Shown: positions 7,376 through 13,315 of the stretch, piece by piece
Layout: the number at the start of each line of letters is the position of its first letter
How positions within the stretch are numbered: position 1 is the stretch's first letter
Assembly: GCA_049965455.1 (NCBI GenBank)
Contig: JBMFWH010000036.1
Span: forward strand, 1-13,495
Source: JAVRLB01 sp049965455
Lineage (GTDB): Archaea; Thermoplasmatota; Thermoplasmata; Thermoplasmatales; ARK-15
DNA length: 13,495 bases
Direction of reading: 5' to 3'
The notes under the pieces: model-generated
Database searches by the model: none
Told to the model about the DNA's origin: nothing
Seen by the model: the letters and a program-made list of their open reading frames with translations, nothing else
Position numbers and translations under genes: made by a program

Positions 7376-8700
7376 ACATATTGCTCGTTGGAGGAGGGGG
7401 GAGAGAGCATGCTATTGCCAGTGCTTTAAAGCGAAGCTCTTGCAATTTATACGCTGCCATGAAGAACAAGAATCCTGGAATTGTGGGACTATGCACTGAT
7501 TTTATCTTGATAGATGAGAAAGATACGGAACAGATTAGCAACTGGGCAGTCAGCAAGAAAATAGACATGGCGATAATAGGGCCTGACCCCGTATTAGAAG
7601 CTGGAATTGTAGACAGACTGGAAGCAGCAGGAATAAAGTGTGCCTCACCTACATCGAGCGCTGCGAGAATAGAAACCTCAAAGATATTCATGCGGAATCT
7701 AATGCAAAAATATGATATTAATGGAAACATAGATTTTAAGGTCTTTAGATCCATTGAACCGTTAGTAGAATTCTTGAAAGGTTACAACAAAAAGTTTGTG
7801 ATCAAGCCAGAAGGGCTTACTGGCGGAAAGGGCGTCAAAGTGATGGGAGAGGATTTTAACACTGTAAATGAGGGAATAGAGTATGCGAAAGAAATCTTTT
7901 TGAACCGGATTGGAGGCTCTTCAAACATTCTGCTTGAAGAGCTGGTGGAAGGTGAAGAGTTTTCATTGCAGGCGTTTTGTGATGGCACAAATCTAGCTTT
8001 TATGCCCCTTGTGCAGGATTTCAAAAGAGCTTTCGAGAATGATGAGGGCCCGAATACAGGTGGCATGGGCTCTTATTCCATGCCAGATCACTTACTTCCA
8101 TTCATCAGGGTCATGGATTATGAGGATGCAAAGAAAATAATGTACAGCATTGCAAAAGCATTAAAAGAGGAGCATGCCGAGTTTAAGGGCATACTGTATG
8201 GCCAGTTCATGATCACAAGAGATGGCCCCAAGGTCATAGAGGTAAACGCAAGGTTTGCAGATCCTGAGTCTATCAATGTGCTTTCGATATTAAAGACTGA
8301 TATGGTAAAGATATTAAAAGCGATAATAGATGGCACTCTAGACCGGTTACCGGTAGAATTTGAAAAGAAGGCAACGGTTGTAAAATATATAGTACCGAAA
8401 GGGTATGGAACAAAACCTGCTGTCGGAGAACCAATATATATCGATTACCAGGCTATTCACCGAGCTGGCGCATTATTGTATTATGCGGCAGTAAACGAGA
8501 AAGACAAAACTGTTTATACCACTAGCTCAAGGGCTCTGGCGCTGGTGGGCATTGCTGATAATATATTCCAAGCAGAAAACATAGTAGAATCTGCCGCTAA
8601 ATTCGTAAGCGGAAACATATATATAAGGCATGATATTGCAAAAAAAGAGATGTTTGACAAAAAAATGGAAAGATTGCAAAAAATTTTTGGTGGCAGTTAA
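7372..8700 (+). CDS. purD: Phosphoribosylamine--glycine ligase (GAR synthetase)
   Basis: A 442-residue ATP-grasp enzyme for the second step of purine synthesis, joining 5-phosphoribosylamine and glycine with ATP to form GAR. The N-terminal phosphoribosylamine-binding motif GGGGREHA is at residues 7-14 and GPDPVLEAGIVD at 70-81. The ATP-grasp domain has KPEGLTGGKGV (145-155) and EGEEFSL (193-199). PNTGGMG (227-233) and the metal-binding EVNARFADPE (290-299) complete the active site; archaeal enzymes often have FADPE where bacteria have FGDPE. The C-terminal domain is present, so length is normal. The ATG overlaps the scpB stop (ATGA). The stop is shared in TTAA with the convergent DUF134 gene, leaving no intergenic space. 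Nothing appears broken. Confidence 0.97.
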   Translation: MNILLVGGGGREHAIASALKRSSCNLYAAMKNKNPGIVGLCTDFILIDEKDTEQISNWAVSKKIDMAIIGPDPVLEAGIVDRLEAAGIKCASPTSSAARIETSKIFMRNLMQKYDINGNIDFKVFRSIEPLVEFLKGYNKKFVIKPEGLTGGKGVKVMGEDFNTVNEGIEYAKEIFLNRIGGSSNILLEELVEGEEFSLQAFCDGTNLAFMPLVQDFKRAFENDEGPNTGGMGSYSMPDHLLPFIRVMDYEDAKKIMYSIAKALKEEHAEFKGILYGQFMITRDGPKVIEVNARFADPESINVLSILKTDMVKILKAIIDGTLDRLPVEFEKKATVVKYIVPKGYGTKPAVGEPIYIDYQAIHRAGALLYYAAVNEKDKTVYTTSSRALALVGIADNIFQAENIVESAAKFVSGNIYIRHDIAKKEMFDKKMERLQKIFGGS

Positions 8701-8999
8701 GGATTATTCTTCATTTTATAAGTCCCACCATATATTCGTATTGCCTTCCCATTCACTATTGCCTCAGCCACTTTCCTTCTTGCTTCCGATAGCAATCTGT
8801 GAAACGTTGTCTGGGATATTCCCATCAAAGCTGCCGCTTCTGTCTGGTCCATCTGCATCAGGTCTTTAAGCCTTATCGCTTCATATTCTTCCACTGATAT
8901 CACTATCTCTTTTGCATCGTAGCGGCTCATATTTGCCGGAACGAAATAGTCTGTATCAGGCAGTCTATTTACTTGCCTGAATCTTCTAGGCCTTGGCAT
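8697..8999 (-). CDS. DUF134 family predicted DNA-binding protein (sigma-70 region-4-like HTH)
   Basis: A 100-residue member of DUF134 (COG1342). It opens with the family signature MPRPRRFRQV, followed by the conserved VEEYEAIRLKDLMQMDQTEAA segment (about residues 36-56) and the HTH MGISQTTFHRLLSEARRKVAEAIVNGKAIRIYGG (split around 59-92), which resembles the -35-binding HTH of sigma factors. Members are usually encoded beside COG1433 and MinD-type ATPase genes, as here, and are thought to regulate them; direct evidence is sparse. The gene follows DUF5320 after 6 nt with a GAGTGAT ribosome-binding sequence straddling the upstream stop, so the two form one operon. Its own promoter region has the perfect palindrome at 9338-9359, the first candidate for its target. 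The 3' end overlaps the purD stop by 3 nt. Confidence 0.92.
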   Translation of the reverse strand: MPRPRRFRQVNRLPDTDYFVPANMSRYDAKEIVISVEEYEAIRLKDLMQMDQTEAAALMGISQTTFHRLLSEARRKVAEAIVNGKAIRIYGGTYKMKNNP

Positions 9000-9005
9000 T
9001 AGGGA

Positions 9006-9320
9006 TCACTCTATATCTTTCAATCTCTTTTCTATTGCTTTTTTCTCTTCTTCCAGCTCTTTCAGTTCTTCTTCCAAGATTCGCTTTTGCTCTTCCTTGC
9101 TCAGGTTCGCCACTGTACTACCTGGAAAATAGTCATACCCATAAGGCACTCTCACATATGGGGTATAATTAAACCTGCCCCTGAACCCAAATCCATAGCC
9201 GCCATATCTAGGCACTGCATTGTTCAAATATCCAGGTACTGGATATCCTGCACAGAATCCCGCTCTTCTTCCAGATCTAGGACCATATCCCCATGGTCCA
9301 GTTCCATCACCATACGGCAT
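9006..9320 (-). CDS. DUF5320 family protein: Gly/Tyr-rich N-terminus plus C-terminal coiled coil
   Basis: A 104-residue protein matching DUF5320 in style. Residues 1-26 show the signature MPYGDGTGPWGYGPRSGRR and then AGFCAGY, with the single cysteine Cys23. A low-complexity Gly/Tyr/Pro/Arg middle follows (27-68). Residues about 74-104 are almost all Glu, Lys, Leu and Ile and should form a charged coiled coil. Function is unknown; the family accompanies COG1433/MinD-ATPase clusters. The open frame continues three codons upstream to a GTG at 9329, but that GTG is part of the Shine-Dalgarno GAGGTGAT (9332-9325). The family always begins MP.GDGTGP, so ATG 9320 is the start. It is the first gene of the operon with DUF134. 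The protein may be a scaffold or assembly partner; that is inference. Confidence 0.9.
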   Translation of the reverse strand: MPYGDGTGPWGYGPRSGRRAGFCAGYPVPGYLNNAVPRYGGYGFGFRGRFNYTPYVRVPYGYDYFPGSTVANLSKEEQKRILEEELKELEEEKKAIEKRLKDIE

Positions 9321-9324
9321 TTTT

Positions 9325-9332
9325 ATCACCTC
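9325..9332 (-). promoter_or_regulatory. Strong Shine-Dalgarno that fixes the DUF5320 start
   Basis: On the minus strand GAGGTGAT, a full match to the archaeal 16S 3' end, is followed by AAAA and ATG (9320-9318). It contains the GTG that a naive ORF caller would use as start. This is one of the clearest ribosome-binding sites in the window, whereas most genes left of it look leaderless. Confidence 0.85.
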
Positions 9333-9337
9333 TTATA

Positions 9338-9372
9338 GTTATGAATATATATTCATAACAGGTATTTAAGTT
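9338..9372 (-). promoter_or_regulatory. DUF5320-DUF134 promoter with a perfect 22-bp palindrome
   Basis: Positions 9338-9359 form an uninterrupted palindrome of 22 bp; the half site is GTTATGAATAT and the other half is its exact reverse complement. On the minus strand a TATA-like ACTTAAATACC (9372-9362) lies just before it, which would put transcription start near 9340, with the palindrome between TATA box and start. A dimeric repressor bound there would block transcription. The A/T core of the palindrome could itself act as TATA box, which would give a leaderless start that conflicts with the good Shine-Dalgarno. Confidence 0.65.
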
Positions 9373-9404
9373 TTACTATAAATAAAACGGCCAAGGAGGA
9401 ATAA

Positions 9405-9437
9405 ATTATTATATAGTTTATAATATTTGTATTATAA
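9405..9437 (+). promoter_or_regulatory. Putative promoter of the small membrane protein with a 20-bp inverted repeat
   Basis: AATTATTATATAGTT is centred about 26 nt before ATG 9437. Between it and the start codon are arms TTATAATA (9418-9425) and TATTATAA (9430-9437) with a 4-nt TTTG spacer. The arms are pure A/T, so symmetry may be partly accidental, but length and position resemble an operator. Confidence 0.4.
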
Positions 9438-9664
9438 TGAAAAACAGAAAATCGAAAAAACACATCATATCAACAAGTTCGATTGTATTGCTATTGACTG
9501 GTATTTTAATAGCGACAGGAGGGATATTAATTGAAATATTTTTTAGACTATTTATAGTAAGACTAATAATAACTTTTTTTCTGTTAGCTGCATTTTTATT
9601 TATTTTTTTTGGGTTGTATAGTATCATTCTCGACATAATAAAGTACATTAGAGAGCCAGATTAG
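9437..9664 (+). CDS. Small hypothetical membrane protein with two predicted helices
   Basis: I do not recognise the family of this 75-residue protein. The N-terminus is strongly basic (KNRKSKKH), followed by a hydrophobic helix at about residues 12-34 with small residues (LLLTGILIATGGIL) and a second at about 39-65 (FIVRLIITFFLLAAFLFIFFGLY), then a short charged tail (KYIREPD). The positive-inside rule puts both ends in the cytoplasm as a hairpin. A TATA-like box at the leaderless distance and the absence of competing frames support a real gene. It is divergent from DUF5320-DUF134 and upstream of the COG1433/MinD operon, so it may be a local accessory protein, but no shared operon is shown. 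Composition is more A/T-rich than its neighbours, as often for small membrane proteins. Confidence 0.6.
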   Translation: MKNRKSKKHIISTSSIVLLLTGILIATGGILIEIFFRLFIVRLIITFFLLAAFLFIFFGLYSIILDIIKYIREPD

Positions 9665-9827
9665 TATTGATTTATCTAAAGCGCTAAAAATTATTCATTT
9701 TGCTCTAAAGGGGCTTGTTTATTTTGCACTTAATTTTTTAGTATCCTTGATTCAGCACTTTCAGAGGATTTGTTCGCTGGAAATTTTTGTAGGTATACCA
9801 TAACGCCAACTTTTCGAGAATATGTAA

Positions 9828-9927
9828 TTATCATTTCATTTTGCCGATGGCATAGGTTTTATAGATCATGTCAACTCTTCGTTGATACTTGCTTATTATT
9901 TCATTTTGTCGAAGGCATAGCTTTTAT
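9828..9927. repeat. Two copies of a 35-bp imperfect direct repeat, 65 bp apart
   Basis: Copies at 9828-9862 and 9893-9927 agree at 31 of 35 positions by hand alignment, with mismatches at 9832, 9844, 9848 and 9856 of the first copy. A shared core is TTTCATTTTG, then GGCATAG and TTTTAT. The 30-bp segment between the copies is not repeated. Only two diverged copies exist, so this is not a CRISPR array on present evidence. Confidence 0.7.
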
Positions 9928-10027
9928 CTGGATCATTTAATTTGAATATTTTTTGAAATATGTGTAGTATGATAACTGATGCTATTTTTAATATTTTCAA
10001 CGAAAAATTGACAGCGTCCTTGCGGAC

Positions 10028-10072
10028 AAAAGTTTATTAATCGTTTTTGAATGTAGGTAGTCGAAAGGAGAT
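10028..10072 (+). promoter_or_regulatory. Promoter and ribosome-binding site of the COG1433-MinD operon
   Basis: ACAAAAGTTTATTAATC (10026-10042) fits a purine-rich BRE plus TATA box; start of transcription would be near 10060. AAAGGAGAT (10064-10072) is a good Shine-Dalgarno 7 nt before ATG 10080. This site decides the start: an in-frame TTG at 10047 would place the Shine-Dalgarno inside the coding region. Confidence 0.55.
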
Positions 10073-10079
10073 AATAAAC

Positions 10080-10475
10080 ATGATAAAAATAGCAGTTGCA
10101 TCAAGTGATCATGGTGGATTAAACGATATAGTGAGCCCAGATTTCGGGAGATGTCCTGCTTTCACTATTGTAGATGTAGAAAATGAAAAGATTACAGACT
10201 TTAAAATTGTTCAGAATCCAGGATTGACCGCATCTAGCGGAGCTGGAATTCAGGCTGCCCAGACATTGATAGATTTGGGGTGTTCGGTAACAATCGCCGG
10301 AAACATAGGCCCTAATGCCATCCAAGTCTTGGCGAGCGCTAACATTGACGTACGGGAGAGTCCAAGATGCACGGTAGAACAGGCAATAATGGATCATCTG
10401 GCAGGGAAGTTAGCACCTTCAAGCGGTGCTGGCAGGCATGGTTTTGGCAGAGGACAAAGGCATCACAGATTTTAG
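10080..10475 (+). CDS. NifX/NifB-like dinitrogenase iron-molybdenum cofactor family protein (COG1433, ORP/MTH1175-like)
   Basis: A 131-residue single-domain protein of the NifX/NafY/ORP fold that binds metal-sulfur clusters or cofactors. Visible family motifs are the start IKIAVASSDHGG, the FGRCPAFTIVD strand (residues 22-32, Cys25), QNPG (45-48), GAGIQAAQTLIDLG (54-67) and GNIGPNAIQVL (74-84) in the cofactor-binding core. The C-terminal tail GAGRHGFGRGQRHHRF has three His residues and may bind metal. There are no nif structural genes in the window, so nitrogenase biogenesis is not implied; such stand-alone proteins occur widely in anaerobes. The gene leads an operon with the two ferredoxin-MinD ATPases, 21 nt ahead of the first. 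Its most informative comparison is the Desulfovibrio orange protein, which is also encoded with MinD-type ATPases. Confidence 0.92.
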   Translation: MIKIAVASSDHGGLNDIVSPDFGRCPAFTIVDVENEKITDFKIVQNPGLTASSGAGIQAAQTLIDLGCSVTIAGNIGPNAIQVLASANIDVRESPRCTVEQAIMDHLAGKLAPSSGAGRHGFGRGQRHHRF

Positions 10476-10496
10476 TTGTTGCCGGAGATATCAGCT

Positions 10497-11363
10497 ATGA
10501 CTACAATCGGTGTGTCTGGAGGCAAAGGTGGGACAGGAAAGAGCACTGTTGCAGTAAACCTCGCTTATTTTCTCTCCAGATCACATAAGGTAGTGTTGAT
10601 AGACGCGGATGTGGAATGCCCAAACGATCATATCCTGTTATCTGTTAAGCTTGAAACCCCTAAAGACGTAAACATTTTCAAGCCTGTGTTTGACTATAAA
10701 AAATGCGTGAAGTGTAAACTCTGCAAAGATGTTTGCGCTGAAAATGCAATTGTTACGTTTAAGGAAGGAACTCCGTTTCTGATGCCTACCCTGTGCTCTG
10801 GCTGTAAAAGTTGCATTTTAGCGTGCCCTGTGGCTGCAATACTTGAAAGCAGTAAACATGTAGGGATCGTTTACACGAGCAATGTAAACAAAAATCTTAC
10901 CTTGGTTACAGGGTTCCTGGATGAAGGCGAAGAGCGTGCATATCCTGTAGCGCTAAATGCAAAGGTGAGCGGGCTGGATATTGAAGCCGAAATTTACATA
11001 ATAGACACCTCCGCAGGATCTGGAAGCCATGTGGCCATAGCTCTTGAGGACGTGGACATAGTGGCTCTTGTTACCGAACCCACACTATTCGGCTTGCATG
11101 ATCTGGAAATGATGCTGAAACTCTTGGTAAAACAGCACAGGATTGGCTATGTTATTGTTAACAGGGCAGATCTTGCAAGTGTAGATTTAAATTCGATACT
11201 GAAAAAATATGATGCATTGAAGATAGGTGCCCTACCAATCAATGAAAAGATCGTGGAAAGTTACATCAAGGGAATACCATTCATAAAGCTTTACCCAGAT
11301 GAAGATTTTTCCAGAGAACTAGGACATATAGCTGAAATGCTGTTGCAGAAAGGTGGGAAATAA
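10497..11363 (+). CDS. MinD/Mrp-superfamily P-loop ATPase with inserted 2x[4Fe-4S] ferredoxin domain, copy 1
   Basis: A 288-residue cytoplasmic ATPase of the COG1149 type. The deviant Walker A GGKGGTGKST occupies residues 8-17 (signature Lys10, catalytic Lys15) and the switch-I-like DADVECPN 36-43. A bacterial-type ferredoxin is inserted after it: Cys70, 73, 76, 80 and Cys100, 103, 106, 110-Pro, two CxxCxxCxxxC sets for two [4Fe-4S] clusters. The ATPase fold resumes with IIDTSAGSGS (168-177) and EPTLFGLHDL. In relatives the switch-II motif usually reads D-x-P-P-G-T/I-S/G-C; here PP is SA and the final Cys is Ser177. ATG 10497 is preferred because GGAGAT sits 8 nt upstream; in-frame TTG codons at 10476 and 10479 precede that site. 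It probably pairs with copy 2 and delivers electrons or clusters to the COG1433 protein (inference). Confidence 0.9.
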   Translation: MTTIGVSGGKGGTGKSTVAVNLAYFLSRSHKVVLIDADVECPNDHILLSVKLETPKDVNIFKPVFDYKKCVKCKLCKDVCAENAIVTFKEGTPFLMPTLCSGCKSCILACPVAAILESSKHVGIVYTSNVNKNLTLVTGFLDEGEERAYPVALNAKVSGLDIEAEIYIIDTSAGSGSHVAIALEDVDIVALVTEPTLFGLHDLEMMLKLLVKQHRIGYVIVNRADLASVDLNSILKKYDALKIGALPINEKIVESYIKGIPFIKLYPDEDFSRELGHIAEMLLQKGGK

Positions 11364-11364
11364 G

Positions 11365-12243
11365 ATGGAACTGGTAATTGCAAGTGGCAAGGGTGGGGTT
11401 GGCAAAAGCAGCATCGTTGCGTCCCTGACCTCGATACTGAGCGATAAAAAGCTTGCAATAGTAGATGCAGACTCGGAAGCACCGAACCTTCACATATTGT
11501 TTAAAGTCCAGCAATGGAAAGAGATAAGAGAATACAGGGACAAGTCTGTTGCAAAGATCAATTACGAAAAATGCAGCCGATGCATGGAGTGTGTTGATAT
11601 TTGCGTTTATAACGCAATTTTTATAAAAGATTCCGCTCCGTCCATAAAAGATTATCTGTGCGAGGGATGTGGCGCATGCAAGGTTATTTGCCCGGCCAAA
11701 GCCATAGAGATAGAATCTGACCTTTTTGCAGGTTTTATCAAAATTGCAGACACAAGATACGGGCCATTTGTTAGCGCAGAGCTGGATGTTGGGCAGCATA
11801 ACAGTGGAAAACTGGTATCTGAAGAAAAAAAGATCGCAAGAAACTGGATTAAAGAGTACGCTTTAAAAAACATAATAGTAGACTCTGCTGCAGGGATAGG
11901 GTGTCAGGTCATTGCCTCCATGAGCGGTGCTAATAGAGCCATACTGGTAGCTGAACCTACCGAATCAAGCTTAAGCGACTTATCAAGAGTATATTCTCTT
12001 GCTGAGCACTTTAATATCAGATCATACCTTGTAATCAACAAGTCAGACCTGAATCCGGGGTTCAAAGGACTAAGAAACTTCGCATCTGAGAATGACATTG
12101 ATATTATTGGAGAGATACCGTACGACCTTGCTGCGGCTAGAGCGATCGTGCATAGCGCGCCTGTTGTAGAACTAGAACCAAACTCGAAAATGGCGAAATC
12201 ACTGTTCAATCTGGCTGAGATTGTGAAAGAGTTCCTTGACTGA
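11365..12243 (+). CDS. MinD/Mrp-superfamily P-loop ATPase with inserted 2x[4Fe-4S] ferredoxin domain, copy 2
   Basis: A 292-residue paralogue of the preceding ATPase with the same domain order. Walker A SGKGGVGKSS is at residues 7-16 (Lys9, Lys14) and DADSEAPN at 34-41. The inserted ferredoxin has Cys70, 73, 76, 80 and Cys99, 102, 105, 109-Pro. Switch II is VDSAAGIGC (172-180), which keeps Cys180, unlike copy 1, but again lacks the usual Pro-Pro. EPTESSLSDL follows. A GTG at 11353 is in frame, but it lies inside the Shine-Dalgarno-like AAAGGTGG and before the stop of copy 1; ATG 11365, one base after that stop, is the better start. Tandem copies of this kind are expected to form a heterodimer. 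The stop TGA abuts the stop of the convergent radical SAM gene in the sequence TGATCA. Confidence 0.9.
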   Translation: MELVIASGKGGVGKSSIVASLTSILSDKKLAIVDADSEAPNLHILFKVQQWKEIREYRDKSVAKINYEKCSRCMECVDICVYNAIFIKDSAPSIKDYLCEGCGACKVICPAKAIEIESDLFAGFIKIADTRYGPFVSAELDVGQHNSGKLVSEEKKIARNWIKEYALKNIIVDSAAGIGCQVIASMSGANRAILVAEPTESSLSDLSRVYSLAEHFNIRSYLVINKSDLNPGFKGLRNFASENDIDIIGEIPYDLAAARAIVHSAPVVELEPNSKMAKSLFNLAEIVKEFLD

Positions 12244-13194
12244 TCAATGCAAAAGAGCCTCTCTACCTTTCAATTTCCTGATATAATAATGATTGTTCTG
12301 GTATTCAACCCTGATAATCTTGTTCTCGTTTATCAGCGTCTCTATATCCTTAAAATCTTTGTCATACCTCGACAGAAACTGCATTATCGCATCTTCGCGC
12401 ATAGGATGCACTGATAAAATGCCCAGTAAGTTCTGCTCAAACTCGTCAGCGGTCGAGAACTCGTTTCCTTCGTACTCTATCAGATACTCAACGCGCTTTA
12501 CGTTCTTGTTAAATGCATGATATGCCCGGTTAATTACGTTTTCATCAGGCGGAACAACCCAGCTCTCGCTAGGAGGTCTGATCGGTACCGCGATATATGA
12601 TACATCAGGATCCAGCATTGAGAGATACTCCGCTATTTTCGGGAGTTCATGCTCGTAATCTACATTATTCACTAGCATGGTTTCTGTAACCATCACGCCC
12701 TTGAAATCCTTCTTGAACTCCATGATCGCGTTCAGGATCTCTTTCAACACTAGCTTTTTATCAGGTCTGTCCACAAATCTCCATATGCTTTCAGAGACTG
12801 CATCAACCTTGAATGAAATAAAATCGAAGTTTAGGAGATCTTTTCTCACATTAATATCAGTAACGAGCGAAGAATTTGTAATTATGGCCAGTGGCACTCT
12901 CAGTTTTTTCAGCATTTGTGCCTCCAAACCAAGGTTTATGTCCAGTGTAGGCTCTCCGTCCGGCACAAAGGTCAAGTAATCAATGTTTTCCCTTCCAGCG
13001 GATTCAATTTTTTTCATAGCCTCATTATAGATTTCTGATGGCGAATAAAACGATTTTCTTGAGTTATCCTGCTTTATCGTGTTTCCAAGCTGGCAGTAAA
13101 CACAATTATAAGAACAAATTTTGTTGGGTATGTTATTTATTCCCACGCTCCTGCCAAGTCTCCGGGAAGGAACCGGCCCGAACACGATATTCAT
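12244..13194 (-). CDS. Radical SAM protein, COG0731 type, with C-terminal winged-helix-like domain
   Basis: A 316-residue radical S-adenosylmethionine enzyme. The family start FGPVPSRRLGRSVGIN (residues 5-20) leads into the cluster motif CSYNCVYC with Cys27, Cys31 and Cys34 (CxxxCxxC). FVPDGEPTLD (about 76-85) is the SAM amino-group-binding GxxxP-like segment, and ITNSSLV and FKVDA mark later barrel strands. Residues about 255-316 (ILSVHPMREDAIMQFLSRYDK, then INENKIIRVEY) look like a small winged helix. The reaction is unknown; the group is distantly related to the wyosine enzyme TYW1, but no TYW1-specific feature stands out. Members occur beside COG1433 and ferredoxin-MinD genes, which suggests cofactor or cluster work. 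It is convergent with copy 2 of the ATPase, with no base between stops, and appears to have its own leaderless promoter. Confidence 0.9.
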   Translation of the reverse strand: MNIVFGPVPSRRLGRSVGINNIPNKICSYNCVYCQLGNTIKQDNSRKSFYSPSEIYNEAMKKIESAGRENIDYLTFVPDGEPTLDINLGLEAQMLKKLRVPLAIITNSSLVTDINVRKDLLNFDFISFKVDAVSESIWRFVDRPDKKLVLKEILNAIMEFKKDFKGVMVTETMLVNNVDYEHELPKIAEYLSMLDPDVSYIAVPIRPPSESWVVPPDENVINRAYHAFNKNVKRVEYLIEYEGNEFSTADEFEQNLLGILSVHPMREDAIMQFLSRYDKDFKDIETLINENKIIRVEYQNNHYYIRKLKGREALLH

Positions 13195-13213
13195 ATGTTG
13201 GTGAAGAGGATTT

Positions 13214-13227
13214 ACAAATTTAAGGTT
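13214..13227 (-). promoter_or_regulatory. Putative TATA box of the radical SAM gene
   Basis: On the minus strand AAACCTTAAATTTG is centred about 26 nt before ATG 13194, the leaderless spacing seen elsewhere in the window. No Shine-Dalgarno is well placed. The rest of 13195-13315 has no gene; it separates this promoter from the tnpB stop and should include the right end of that element. Confidence 0.42.
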
Positions 13228-13315
13228 TTGTATTTGTTGTTTATCTGACCATGATCCTCATCTGAATTATTATTAAGAGACATATCTTTTAAGGTTACGA
13301 TTTCCATTAACCATG

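Larger units (their letters stand above)
9665..10079 (+). other. 415-bp intergenic region without a convincing gene
   Basis: No frame of useful length or recognisable protein is visible on either strand. The region has two copies of a 35-bp imperfect direct repeat (9828-9862 and 9893-9927), a weak A/T hairpin (ATATTT at 9946-9951, AAATAT at 9956-9961), and the promoter of the COG1433 gene at its right end. Its length is unusual for this otherwise compact segment. It could hold a small RNA, regulatory sites or a decayed element. Confidence 0.5.

Noticed and set aside
9393..9400. Shine-Dalgarno-like AAGGAGGA upstream of the small membrane protein
   Set aside because: It is 36 nt before ATG 9437, and no start codon with an open frame follows at a suitable distance.
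9828..9927. Minimal CRISPR array (35-bp repeats with a 30-bp spacer)
   Set aside because: Only two copies, four mismatches in 35 bp, no third unit flanking them, no cas genes nearby.
9946..9961. A/T hairpin ATATTT/AAATAT as a terminator
   Set aside because: Six A/T pairs in AT-rich DNA are expected by chance, and it is almost 300 nt from the nearest upstream stop.
9969..10040. Short frame of 23 residues ending in NEKLTASLRTKVY, faintly like an IS5-type transposase tail
   Set aside because: Too short, no continuing homology upstream in any frame that I can recognise, and it overlaps the COG1433 promoter; a relic is possible but unsupported.
10080..10475. Nitrogenase cofactor gene nifX in the strict sense
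   Set aside because: The COG1433 family is broad and no nifH, D, K, E, N or B is present, so only the fold-level name is justified.
12244..13194. TYW1 (wyosine synthase) assignment for the radical SAM protein
   Set aside because: The FGPVPSRR start and CxxxCxxC motif fit the broad COG0731 group, but TYW1 features such as a second cluster-binding cysteine set are not seen.
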